Positions 6,751-14,710 of a stretch of DNA of 40,966 nucleotides are shown here, piece by piece. The DNA lies in contig QHUT01000069.1 of assembly GCA_003222055.1 (NCBI GenBank), forward strand, positions 1 to 40,966. The letters run 5' to 3'. Position 1 is the first letter of the stretch, and every line of letters begins with the position of its first letter. The translations under genes were made by a program, and so were the position numbers. The notes under the pieces are model-generated. The model saw only the letters and a program-made list of their open reading frames with translations. It did not search any database and had not been told where the DNA came from. This DNA is from Gemmatimonadota bacterium. GTDB lineage: Bacteria > Gemmatimonadota > Gemmatimonadetes > Gemmatimonadales > GWC2-71-9.

Positions 6751-7907
6751 GCTCGCCGACCGCCCCAGGCCTCTCGGGGAATGGCGACGCCCCGCGATAC
6801 ACCCTGCGTCGCTCCCTCACCCGTACGGGCCACCGCCACCGCGCGCGACCGCACGGCCTGGCCCGCTGCCGCCGGCATCTCGCGCTCCCGTCCCCGCACG
6901 GCGACATCCGAGCGCACCCAGACTTGCCCGGGCGCATCGGGGTAGGCGCGCGCGAGCCCCGCTCGAGCCGCCAGCGCGGGCGCGGCTCCGCCGGGCAGCG
7001 CGACGGCGAGCGACCGCTCCGGCGCGGGATCCGAGAGACGGGTGAATCGCACGTGCGTCCGTGGGCCCACGACCTGAGCCGGCGGTGAATTGGCGCGCTC
7101 ACGCGCGCGTGGCTCGATCGCAGCGGGGCCGGGATCGTCTCGTGGCGCTGCGAACCGAGACCCCCGCGGAGGGCCTTGCGGTATCACGGCCGGCCGCGGA
7201 CCAACCGCGAGGGCGAGGGCGCTCGTCGGCTGCGGCCGCGGCTCACGCGCACGATCGCGCTGACGATGTGATCCGCGACGCGCGAACACCGGCTCGTAAA
7301 TGATCAACTGCTCCCCGATGAATGTGCAGTTCAAACAGGTAGGATACGCATCGTACGCCGGCGTGGTCTGCTGTGGCGTCAGATCCTGCTGCGCGTAGAC
7401 CGGGGGAGCGACGCTGTAGCTCACGAGATCGTAGTTGAAGTATCCGTCCCCCAACATCCGCTGCACGATGTCGCTCATCGACCCTGCCGCGTCCACGCCC
7501 GACCAGGCGGGGACCAGCGCGTCCGGGTCCCACGCGGCCGCCCGCACGAACTCGTCGAACTTGAGCGGGTCGGGCGACAGCGCGGCCAGGACCATTCCTG
7601 TGCCGTCGGGCTCGGCCACGACCCAGGCGGCCCGATCGTCGGTGCCGCGAATCTCGTAGGTACCCGCGCGGACGAAGGGGTCGGTGTCGGGATGCTTGGG
7701 GAACAGCACTTCGATTCGGCCGTCGGTGCGGCGGTGCAATACGACGAGGTTGCCGTCCTCGCCCGCCTCGACGTACACACGCACCGCCGCCCCGCGCACC
7801 AGCGGGCTGGCGGAGCCGAGCCAGACCCGTATCACCCGAGGCGGCGCAGCCGCGGGGGCCGGCGCTGCCGGGTTTTGCAGCAACAGTGCTATGAGCGATG
7901 CGATCAC
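6735..7907 (-). CDS. secreted DUF4384 domain protein
   Basis: A 390-residue protein starting with a GTG that overlaps the stop of the plug-domain lipoprotein gene (GTGA on the minus strand). A short hydrophobic signal (MIASLIALLLQNPAAPAPAA) precedes a DUF4384-type beta domain at ~24-140, with VYVEAGEDGNLVVLHRRTDG, VLFPKHPDTDPFVRAGTYEI and DRAAWVVAEPDG. The middle part has CLNC (~194-197) and ends in IIYEPVFARR. The last ~180 residues are Arg/Pro/Ala-rich and probably disordered. DUF4384 domains are found in exported proteins and next to caspase-like or kinase domains; here it stands alone. Translational coupling to the plug protein suggests they work together in the envelope. Confidence 0.8.
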   Translation of the reverse strand: MIASLIALLLQNPAAPAPAAAPPRVIRVWLGSASPLVRGAAVRVYVEAGEDGNLVVLHRRTDGRIEVLFPKHPDTDPFVRAGTYEIRGTDDRAAWVVAEPDGTGMVLAALSPDPLKFDEFVRAAAWDPDALVPAWSGVDAAGSMSDIVQRMLGDGYFNYDLVSYSVAPPVYAQQDLTPQQTTPAYDAYPTCLNCTFIGEQLIIYEPVFARRGSHRQRDRAREPRPQPTSALALAVGPRPAVIPQGPPRGSRFAAPRDDPGPAAIEPRARERANSPPAQVVGPRTHVRFTRLSDPAPERSLAVALPGGAAPALAARAGLARAYPDAPGQVWVRSDVAVRGREREMPAAAGQAVRSRAVAVARTGEGATQGVSRGVAIPREAWGGRRATLRR

Positions 7908-8407
7908 GGATTGGGCAACGAGGCTCGCTTGGTCGTAATGATGATAACGCCGTTGGCCCCACGCGATCCATAGATACTCGACGCGGCCGCATCCTTGAGC
8001 ACGTCGACCCGCCCCACGTCGCGCGGGGCCATACCGGCGAGCGCACTGCCGAGCGAGCCTTGCGGTACCGGCACGTCGTCGATCACGAGCAACGGCTCGT
8101 CGTCCCCGCTCCGGCCCATGATGCTGTGCCGGCCCCGAATGCGGAGGGTGTACATGCCGTTCGACAGCGGCAGCACCTCGAGCCCCGGCACCCGCGCCTG
8201 AAGCAGGTCTTCAATACGGTTGACGCGGGCATCCGCTTCGGTGGGGGAGACGGACGTGACGGCAGCGGTCGCATCACGCTTGCTTTGGGTCTGGTAGCCA
8301 ACGGAGATCTGGTCGTCGGGGGTCGGGACCTCGGCCCGCCGCGATCCCGTCGGCCCACAGCCGGTGACGAGCGCGACGGCAAATCCGCAGCAGATGGCAT
8401 GCTTCAT
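7904..8407 (-). CDS. lipoprotein consisting only of a SusC-type TonB plug domain
   Basis: A 167-residue protein. Start ATG 8407 is preceded by AGGGGGAGAC, and the signal peptide ends in the lipobox VTGC (Cys17). The mature part matches the plug of SusC/RagA receptors: GYQTQSKRDATAAVTSV (~38-53), RIEDLLQARVPGLEVLP (~64-80), LRIRGRHSI, PLLVIDDVPVP (~105-115), and the terminal SusC box RVDVLKDAAASSIYGSRG then NGVIIITTKR (~133-161). It stops six residues later, exactly where a beta barrel would begin. In SusC1 next door the same motifs are followed by ~800 barrel residues. It may be a soluble, lipid-anchored plug that docks to a receptor or TonB. It lies after the susD terminator and is coupled to the DUF4384 gene. 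Confidence 0.88.
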   Translation of the reverse strand: MKHAICCGFAVALVTGCGPTGSRRAEVPTPDDQISVGYQTQSKRDATAAVTSVSPTEADARVNRIEDLLQARVPGLEVLPLSNGMYTLRIRGRHSIMGRSGDDEPLLVIDDVPVPQGSLGSALAGMAPRDVGRVDVLKDAAASSIYGSRGANGVIIITTKRASLPNP

Positions 8408-8534
8408 GTCTCCCCCTGGGTCAGGGTAAGGCCGGTTGAACACTGTTCGGGATGTGGGGTTCCTTCGGATTCCTTTCGGCAACAGGGCGGCTGGTGTTGC
8501 AACGACGCGACAATCGAAGATACAACAGTCGTAG

Positions 8535-8572
8535 AAAACCCGCACCCTGCCGGGCTAACGGCGGGGTGCGGG
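8535..8572 (-). terminator. rho-independent terminator after susD1
   Basis: On the minus strand a 9-bp GC stem (CCCGCACCC ... GGGTGCGGG, 8539-8572), extended inward by CGCCG/CGGCA-type pairs, is followed directly by TTTT (8538-8535). It lies 25 bases after the SusD stop and ends the susCD transcript. The downstream plug lipoprotein gene therefore probably has its own promoter in 8408-8534. Confidence 0.8.
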
Positions 8573-8597
8573 TGTAGGGGTGGGAATCTGCCGGCAG

Positions 8598-10121
8598 TTA
8601 GTAGCCGGCGTTCTGCGTCAAGGCCGGGTCGAGGTCCACCTCGGACTGAGGGATGGGCCACCGCATCTTGTAGGTCTGGATGGGCTGCATGACCCAGGAA
8701 TTGGGGTCGTGGTCGTGCAGGCTGTTCGCCCAGTACGATTGATCTTCCGAATCGCGACGCACCAAGTCGAACCAGCGCTTGGCCTCGTGCGCGAGCTCCA
8801 AGTCACGCTCGATGAATATCGTGTCGCGGAGCGTCAGCTTGTCGAGCGGACCGGCGTAGTCGGCGGGACTGGAGCGGTTCTCGGCCCCGGTGCCGTTGCG
8901 GGCGCGGGCGCGGATCATGTTGAGGTACGTCACGGCCGTAGCCGCGTTCCCCAGCTCGTTTTGCGCCTCCGCGTAGATCAACAGGGCCTCGGCGTAACGA
9001 TAGAGCGGGATGTCGACGTCACACTTGCCGCCGTCCGACCCGTTGTTCGTGGGACGGTATTTCCACGGCAGCGGGCCGTCTTTAAAGGACGCGACGCAGT
9101 AGCCGTCCCAGCGGCAGCCGCCGGAGCGATAGCCGGCGTCCCGGCGGTAGTCACCGGAGGCATACAGGTTGTAGTGCCATGTGGTGGGGTGCCCTGCCCC
9201 CCAGCCTCCGCCGGTTGAGAGACCGAAGTCCCGCGGAAAATAGAAGTTGACCAGCCAGCCGTTGCTGCTGCGGGAATCGAGCCCGGAAGCGGCCACGTAG
9301 AAGATCATCTCCGGATTCCCTTTGTTACTCGGCAGGAACGTGCTGATGTAGTCCGCGTTCAGTCCCCAGATCCCCGAATCGATGACCTTTTTCGCCCAGT
9401 CGGAAGCATTTTGCCACTCGGCGGTCTTCTTGAGATAGCTGGCCCGCCACAGGTACAGGTCCGCGAGCGCCATGTCCGCCGCGGCTTGCGTGGCGCGGCC
9501 GCGATCGCTCGCGCCCCACTTGGAGGGCAGTGCCGCCTCGGCTTCCGTGAGGTCCTTGACGACCTGCTGGTGCACCTGCTCGACGGGCGTCCGCGCCACG
9601 TGCAGGTTCGCGTGATCTTCGAGGGTCAAGAGCAGGGGAACGTCGTCGTACAGCTTGGTCAACCACAGGTAGGCATACGCCCGCAAGAACTTGGCTTCCG
9701 CCGTGTACCTGCTCTTGAAGGCGGGATTGTTCCACTGCTGCACGCGGTCCACGTTCGCCAGCACCAGATTGGACCGGTAGACGATGTTGTACAGCTCTCG
9801 CCACGCGACCGTCACGCCACGGCTCCCCGTCGAGTAGAAGAGGAAGTCGGGCCCGCTCGTCTCGAGGTTCGGCTCGTCATGGTCGATGCGCACCTGGTCC
9901 GACGCCAGCTCCAGCGACAGCCAGGGCCATCCGTTGAACAGATTGTTGCTGCGCATGGGCGAGTAGGCGGCCATTACGGCGCTCTTCAAGTCCGCCTCGG
10001 TCTGGAAGAACGTGTCGGTCGTGAGGAACGAGCGTGGCTCCTCCGTGAGGCTGCACGCGGCGACCACCGACAGCGCGAGCGACAGCGCGAGAGGGACGAG
10101 GGCAGGACACTTGCCGGTCAT
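8598..10121 (-). CDS. SusD/RagB family outer-membrane lipoprotein
   Basis: A 507-residue surface lipoprotein. The start is ATG 10121, preceded by AAAGGA, 17 bases after the SusC stop; a longer upstream reading frame is only a shadow of SusC. The signal ends in VVAAC (Cys23) followed by SLTEEPRSFLTTDTFFQTEAD, the usual SusD N-terminus. TPR-like helices carry KFLRAYAYLWLTKLYDDVPL (~165-185) and a YRYAEALLIYAEAQNELGN segment, and the C-terminal RagB region has EHDLELAHEAKRWFDLVRR-like residues and PIPQSEVDLDPALTQNAGY. SusD caps its SusC partner and captures oligosaccharides. Ligand specificity is unknown. Confidence 0.94.
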   Translation of the reverse strand: MTGKCPALVPLALSLALSVVAACSLTEEPRSFLTTDTFFQTEADLKSAVMAAYSPMRSNNLFNGWPWLSLELASDQVRIDHDEPNLETSGPDFLFYSTGSRGVTVAWRELYNIVYRSNLVLANVDRVQQWNNPAFKSRYTAEAKFLRAYAYLWLTKLYDDVPLLLTLEDHANLHVARTPVEQVHQQVVKDLTEAEAALPSKWGASDRGRATQAAADMALADLYLWRASYLKKTAEWQNASDWAKKVIDSGIWGLNADYISTFLPSNKGNPEMIFYVAASGLDSRSSNGWLVNFYFPRDFGLSTGGGWGAGHPTTWHYNLYASGDYRRDAGYRSGGCRWDGYCVASFKDGPLPWKYRPTNNGSDGGKCDVDIPLYRYAEALLIYAEAQNELGNAATAVTYLNMIRARARNGTGAENRSSPADYAGPLDKLTLRDTIFIERDLELAHEAKRWFDLVRRDSEDQSYWANSLHDHDPNSWVMQPIQTYKMRWPIPQSEVDLDPALTQNAGY

Positions 10122-10138
10122 CGCGGACGAATCCTTTC

Positions 10139-13100
10139 TCAGAATGTCACGTTCACGCCGACATTCCAGACCCGCGCGCGCGGATACGCGCCGTCGTCGA
10201 CGCCGCGCACCCGCGGGTCTCCACCCATGCTGTTGACCTCGGGATCGAACCCGGTGTAGCTCGTGGCGGTCCAGGCGTTCTGACCGGTGACGTAGACACG
10301 GGCCGCCTTGGCCCCCCACACCCCGTGGATCGGGAGATCGTATCCGACGGTCACCGTCTGGAGACGCAGGAACGAGCCGTCCTCCACCTGCGCGCTGTAG
10401 ATGCGACGGGGGCGCGCGAAGTTCGCGCGCGGGACCGTCGTATTGGTATGCTGGGGCGTCCACCGGTCGAGGACGTCCGCCCGCTCGTTGAGAAAGCCGG
10501 TGGCGAGGTCGTTGAAGACGCGCGACATGTTCACGACCTGGTTGCCGTAGGAGAAATTCATGAACAGGTCCAGTGTGAACGGGCCGTACGCCAGGTTGTT
10601 CGAGAGCCCCCCGTAGAGCTTGGGGTCGGCATACCCGATGATGGTGCGGTCGTTCAGGTCGATTTTCCCGTCGCCGTTGACGTCGGCGATCTTGTACTCG
10701 CCCGGCGTGCAGTCGGCGGCGTTAGTCAGGTAGCACCGGTCGCCCACCTGCCAGAGGCCATTGGTCTTGAAGCCGTAGATCGCGCCGAGTGGCTCCCCGA
10801 CCCGCACGATGTCGGTTTGCCCGCCTTCGACAAAACCGCCGCCCCGCACGCCCGGGAAGATCTGCGTGACGCCTCCCAGGTCGAGGACCTTGTTCCGGTT
10901 ACGCGCCAGGTTGAGCGCGCTGCGCCAGCTGAAGCGCGCGCCGACGACGTTCACGCTGGTGACCGACAGCTCGACGCCGTTGTTCTGCACGGAGCCGATG
11001 TTCTGAAACTGATTGGTGAACCCCGAGGTCGCCGGCATCGGCACGCTGAGCAGCAGGTCGTGCGTCACCCCGTGATACGCGTCGAGCGTGAAGGCGACGC
11101 GGTTGCGCAGCACGCTGGCATCGACCCCCACGTCGAATTGCTGCTGCGTCTCCCACTTGAGATCCGGGTTCCCCTTCGTGCCCGAGGGACACAGGGAGTT
11201 GATCTCGGAGCCTCCGATGGAGTACCAGCAAACACCCAGTTGATAGAGCGTCCGGTACGGGTCGATCGCCTGATTGCCGGTCTTGCCGTAGCTCACCCGC
11301 AGCTTCAAGTCGCCGAACACGGACTGATGGGCCATGAACGGTTCGCTCGACACGCGCCACGCGAAGGCGGCCGATGGAAAGAACGCCCACTTGTTGTTCT
11401 TCCCAAAGCGGCTCGACCCGTCGGTGCGTCCGGTGAGCGTGAAGAGATACGCGTCGTTCAGGTCGTAGTTCGCCCTGCCCAGATACGACACGAGTGTCCA
11501 ATCCGAGGCGTTGCTGTCCGGCGGCCGCAAGGTGCGGCACGAGCCGTACGCAAAGAACATCGTAGCGTCGCTGGCGCACCCCTGGGCCCGCGCGGTCTCG
11601 CCCTCGTTGTGTGAGGTCTGCACCGAGAACCCGCCCAGCAGGTCGACGCGGCCCGGGCCCAGGGCGCGCCGGTACGTGAGGGTGTTCTCGTTGATGAGCT
11701 GCCGCGAGGGAACGGGAGACGCGGAGATGTAGCTGTCGCCGCCCGGCCCCAAGCCGGGGGCGATGGTGCGGGGCGCGTAGTACTCGGTGCCGCTGTAGCT
11801 GAAGGACCCGCCGAACGTGCTGCGCAGCTTGATGGCGTCGGTGATGGCGAGCTCGCCGACCACGTTGCCGACCATGCGCGAGATGGTGTTCAGTTGTGTC
11901 AGCTCGCTCGAATTGGCCACTGGGTTCTCCACCTGCTCACCGAGGATGGCCGACTTGGTCCAGTTACCGTTCGCGTCCTTGGGCGGGATGGAGGGGTCGA
12001 ACTGCATGGCCGCGAGGATGCCGTTGGCGCCGGCGCCGACGCTGCCGTTCTCCTCCTGCGCCACGTTCTGGCTGACCATGGCGAGGCTGAGGCTCGTGCC
12101 GACGTGAAACCGCTCGCTCACGTCGGCATCGAGGTTCAAGCGGACGCCGTAGCGCTGGAAGTCCGACCCGATGAGGATGCCGCTCTGCTTCATGTAGTTC
12201 CCGCTGAACAGATACCGCACGCGGTCGTTTCCGCCGGACAGCGTCAGTCCCTCGCTCGCCTGCGGCGCGGCGACGCACGCCGACGACGCACACGTGCGGA
12301 GCATCATGCCGGGGTAGTCATAGGACGACGCGGAAGCGATCTGCGCCGCCGTGTATGGCAGCCTGGTGGAGTCCCGCGTGGCGTTCCAGATGGCCTCGTT
12401 GCGCAACTGCCGGTACTGCGGACCATTCAGTACCGGGATCAGGTTCGAGATGCGCTGGAACCCGTAGCTCGACTCGATGGTGAAGTGGCTCTCGCCCGTG
12501 CGCCCGCGCTTGGTGGTGATCAACACGACGCCGTTGGCGCCGCGCGCCCCGTAGATCGCCTTCGCGGACGCATCCTTGAGGACGTCGATCGATTCGATCT
12601 CGTTCGGGTCGATGGACATCAGCGGATTGTTCCGAGGATCCTGCGCCGAGCTCGACGTGCCTCCCACGCCCTGTTCCGCGGGCACGCCGTCCACGACGTA
12701 GAGCGGCTCGCTGTTCGCGGTCAGCGAGTTGGTGCCGCGGATACGCACGCTGGCGCCGACCCCGGGCATCCCGGAGTTCGTGATGACCTGAACGCCCGCC
12801 GCCCGGCCCTGCAGTGCCGTGTTGACGGTCGGCGTCGGGGCCGCCTTGGTCGCCACGGCGTCGCCGCTCACCGAGGCGACCGCGCCCGTCAAGTCACGCT
12901 GCTGCACGGTGGCGTAGCCGATCGCCACGACGGCATCGAGCTGGACCGCTTGGGCCGTGAGTCGGATGTCCGCCGCGACGGACTGCCCGGCCGCGACGAC
13001 GATCGTGTCTTCCGCGCTTCCGTAGCCGATGAGTCTGGCGCGCACGTGGTAGGTGCCGGGGGGAACAGAACTGATCGCGTAGCGACCGTCCGCAGCGGTC

Positions 13101-13261
13101 AAGGCGGTGAGGCGGGTGCCGAGGACGCTCACGGCGGCACCAGCGAGGGGAGCGCCGGTTTCACGCGCCGTGACGGTGCCCACGATCGACCCCACCTCCT
13201 GGGCCGCGCCCACTTGAGCAGCGAGGACTGCGCATACGAGCAGGACACCACAGCATTTCAT
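10139..13261 (-). CDS. SusC/RagA family TonB-dependent outer-membrane transporter
   Basis: A 1040-residue receptor. Start ATG 13261 has a strong GGAGG seven bases upstream; the open frame to 13489 lacks signal-like sequence. A signal peptide (to ~20) is followed by a carboxypeptidase-regulatory-like domain (~23-100; GSIVGTVTARETGAPLAGA, PPGTYHVRARLIGYG). The plug (~110-230) contains LQGRAAGVQVITNSG, the VRIRGTNSL box, PLYVVDGVPAE and SIDVLKDASAKAIYGARG. A long beta barrel ends in aromatic Phe. No STN signalling domain is visible, although an ECF sigma gene lies just upstream. It pairs with the SusD immediately downstream for energised oligosaccharide import. Confidence 0.95.
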   Translation of the reverse strand: MKCCGVLLVCAVLAAQVGAAQEVGSIVGTVTARETGAPLAGAAVSVLGTRLTALTAADGRYAISSVPPGTYHVRARLIGYGSAEDTIVVAAGQSVAADIRLTAQAVQLDAVVAIGYATVQQRDLTGAVASVSGDAVATKAAPTPTVNTALQGRAAGVQVITNSGMPGVGASVRIRGTNSLTANSEPLYVVDGVPAEQGVGGTSSSAQDPRNNPLMSIDPNEIESIDVLKDASAKAIYGARGANGVVLITTKRGRTGESHFTIESSYGFQRISNLIPVLNGPQYRQLRNEAIWNATRDSTRLPYTAAQIASASSYDYPGMMLRTCASSACVAAPQASEGLTLSGGNDRVRYLFSGNYMKQSGILIGSDFQRYGVRLNLDADVSERFHVGTSLSLAMVSQNVAQEENGSVGAGANGILAAMQFDPSIPPKDANGNWTKSAILGEQVENPVANSSELTQLNTISRMVGNVVGELAITDAIKLRSTFGGSFSYSGTEYYAPRTIAPGLGPGGDSYISASPVPSRQLINENTLTYRRALGPGRVDLLGGFSVQTSHNEGETARAQGCASDATMFFAYGSCRTLRPPDSNASDWTLVSYLGRANYDLNDAYLFTLTGRTDGSSRFGKNNKWAFFPSAAFAWRVSSEPFMAHQSVFGDLKLRVSYGKTGNQAIDPYRTLYQLGVCWYSIGGSEINSLCPSGTKGNPDLKWETQQQFDVGVDASVLRNRVAFTLDAYHGVTHDLLLSVPMPATSGFTNQFQNIGSVQNNGVELSVTSVNVVGARFSWRSALNLARNRNKVLDLGGVTQIFPGVRGGGFVEGGQTDIVRVGEPLGAIYGFKTNGLWQVGDRCYLTNAADCTPGEYKIADVNGDGKIDLNDRTIIGYADPKLYGGLSNNLAYGPFTLDLFMNFSYGNQVVNMSRVFNDLATGFLNERADVLDRWTPQHTNTTVPRANFARPRRIYSAQVEDGSFLRLQTVTVGYDLPIHGVWGAKAARVYVTGQNAWTATSYTGFDPEVNSMGGDPRVRGVDDGAYPRARVWNVGVNVTF

Positions 13262-13594
13262 GGACAACCTCCGGCAGGAGAGCGGCGAATCACGCCAAGG
13301 CAGCGTGGGAGAGACGAGAGTGCGGGGAGCGCGACCGAGCCGGCGGCGCCGAGATCGACGCCACTGTCGGCGTGCGGACACAACAAGGCGAGCATTGCGT
13401 GATCCCCCTGGGCGGCACAAAGGGCGCAACGAGTTTATTCGAGCGAGACTGCTTTCAAGTTTGAGGCCGGAGTGATCGAGGGTGAGCACGCGTCGCGCGC
13501 GCGATTCAATGTCACCGAACTCACAACGAGTTAGCGCGGCCGGCGCGAATGCGGCATGGCCCGCGCGCGTTGCATGACGTCCACAAACCGACTG
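13262..13594 (-). promoter_or_regulatory. susC1 5' leader, no gene seen
   Basis: About 330 bases between the FecR-like ORF and SusC. A weak sigma-70-like pair can be read on the minus strand: TTGAAA (13458-13453) and TAAACT (13437-13432) with 15-base spacing, ~170 bases before the SusC ATG. The spacing is short, so this may be chance. Purine-rich GGAGG at 13265-13270 is the SusC ribosome site. Nothing else, including no clear ECF-type promoter, was recognised. Confidence 0.3.
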
Positions 13595-13918
13595 TCAGCG
13601 GTGCCGAATCATCGCAACGTGGAGAGCGTGCGACAGGCCGGGGGGAGCCACGAGGCGACGATGCCTCTCTGCCCCGGACCGCGCGGGAAACCCGGCCGAC
13701 CCCTGCGCCGCGTGACGGCCGCGGCTCGGCAGCAGTCGGATCCGGGCCCCCGCGACGACCCACGACCGCGTGTGGCGTCCTGTGAGGCGCCACACTTCGC
13801 GAAGGTCTTCCAACAAGGCGCCGCGCCGCGGATCGGCGGCGATCCACGCTTGCATCGCCGCCGCTTCGTCCGGGGAGCAGTCGCCCTCCACAAAACCGAG
13901 CAGGTCGGACTGTTCCAT
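13595..13918 (-). pseudogene. truncated FecR-like anti-sigma factor, N-terminal domain only
   Basis: A 107-codon ORF, 74 bases after the ECF sigma gene, with GAGG upstream of its ATG. Residues 1-47 (MEQSDLLGFVEGDCSPDEAA then WIAADPRRGALLEDLREVWRLTG) match the cytoplasmic sigma-binding domain of FecR-type anti-sigma factors, including the W-I-A-x-D-P motif. After ~residue 65 the sequence becomes Arg/Pro/Ser-rich, with no transmembrane helix and no FecR sensor domain. Neither of the other two frames on this strand continues the family. Normal FecR proteins are ~300-350 residues. It is either a decayed gene or a free, soluble anti-sigma domain. Confidence 0.55.
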
Positions 13919-13992
13919 ACCTGGACCTCAGTGCGGAGGTCCTGTCTCGAAAACCCGCAACCGCGGCCGGAGTATGACGCCGGCCTGGCGGG

Positions 13993-14583
13993 TCAGCCGA
14001 CGCGGTCCGCCGAGATCACGGGATGGGAAACGTACGGGGCGAGCTCTTCGCGCAACCGGAGCGTGGCGCGCCACATCTGCGACTTGACGGTGCCGAGCGA
14101 CACGCCCAGCCGCGTGGCGATCTCGCGGTAGCTCAACTGCTCACGGCGACGCAGCACGAAAACCGCGCGGCAGCGCGCCGGCAGGTCGGCGATGGCACGC
14201 TGCACGACGTCGTCGAGCTCGCCACACAGACACAGGTCCTCGGGCGTATCGGACCCAGGCGGCTCTTCGCGCGCCGCGCGAGCCACCCAAGCGGCGACCA
14301 CGCGACGATGCCGCAAGTACTTCAGGGCCCGATTGCGGGCCGCCACGTAGAGATAGGGCCGCGTCAGGCGCGTCGCATCCCGCGGACCGCGGCTGTCCCA
14401 GAGACGCAAGAACAAATCCTGCACCAGGTCCTGGGCGGCTTCCGCCGACCCCACGAAGCGGAGCACATACTCGCACAACTCGATGTAGTACGACCGGAAT
14501 GCCGACTCCCAGGTGGGGGGTGTCGGGGACGTCGCGCGACGCTCCGACGTTGCGAGTCGCGAATGCATCCGTGAGTCGAGCAT
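13993..14583 (-). CDS. ECF RNA polymerase sigma factor (FecI/RpoE-like)
   Basis: A 196-residue sigma-70 family protein of the extracytoplasmic-function group. Region 2 spans ~27-93, with AAQDLVQDLFLRLWDSRG and RPYLYVAARNRALKYLRHRR. Region 4 spans ~127-180, with AIADLPARCRAVFVLRRREQ and the helix-turn-helix SYREIATRLGVSLGTVKSQM. The start may be ATG 14583 or ATG 14568. It is divergent from the uronate operon and heads the FecR-like/SusC/SusD block, the usual setting for sigma factors controlling SusCD expression. Control of susC1 is inferred. A palindrome 20 bases upstream could regulate it. Confidence 0.93.
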   Translation of the reverse strand: MLDSRMHSRLATSERRATSPTPPTWESAFRSYYIELCEYVLRFVGSAEAAQDLVQDLFLRLWDSRGPRDATRLTRPYLYVAARNRALKYLRHRRVVAAWVARAAREEPPGSDTPEDLCLCGELDDVVQRAIADLPARCRAVFVLRRREQLSYREIATRLGVSLGTVKSQMWRATLRLREELAPYVSHPVISADRVG

Positions 14584-14603
14584 GTGACCCGGGTTGACAG
14601 CCT

Positions 14604-14619
14604 GTTGCGGCGGCGCAAC
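14604..14619. promoter_or_regulatory. palindrome GTTGCG-N4-CGCAAC, candidate operator, copy 1
   Basis: A perfect 6+6 palindrome with a GCGG spacer in the 127-base gap between the divergent sigma-factor and uxaB-type genes. It lies 91 bases before the uxaB-type GTG and 20 bases before the sigma ATG. A consensus-like -35 hexamer TTGACA (14594-14599, plus strand) ends five bases before it, so a bound protein could block that promoter; the matching -10 is poor. A wider inverted repeat, GTGACCCGG (14584-14592) and CCGGGTCAC (14645-14653), surrounds it. The same palindrome recurs at 30820-30835. Confidence 0.5.
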
Positions 14620-14710
14620 GGCCTCATGTTTACGCCCCTGTGCGCCGGGTCACGGGTTGCAAGTTCGAGACCGCCGTTGATCTTCACTATCACGAGGTGA
14701 CGAAACCAGA

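Noticed and set aside
8598-10463. SusD extended upstream to 10463 (621 residues)
   Set aside because: The extension lies inside SusC1 and reads as Arg/Gly noise, whereas ATG 10121 has a ribosome site and a perfect lipoprotein signal.
12398-12407. GTTGCGCAAC palindrome inside SusC1
   Set aside because: It shares the arms of the candidate operator but lacks the 4-base spacer and lies in coding sequence; a chance palindrome at this GC content.
11894-13402. 502-codon open frame on the plus strand
   Set aside because: Antisense shadow of SusC1; the translation is Arg/Ala/Gly-rich without recognisable domains or start signals.
10139-13489. SusC1 extended to 13489
   Set aside because: The first 76 residues are Arg-rich and precede the real signal peptide at MKCCGVLL, which has GGAGG upstream.
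13440-13520. ECF-type promoter upstream of SusC1
   Set aside because: No convincing AAC -35 with a properly spaced CGTC -10 could be found on the minus strand, so control by the nearby sigma factor is not claimed from sequence.
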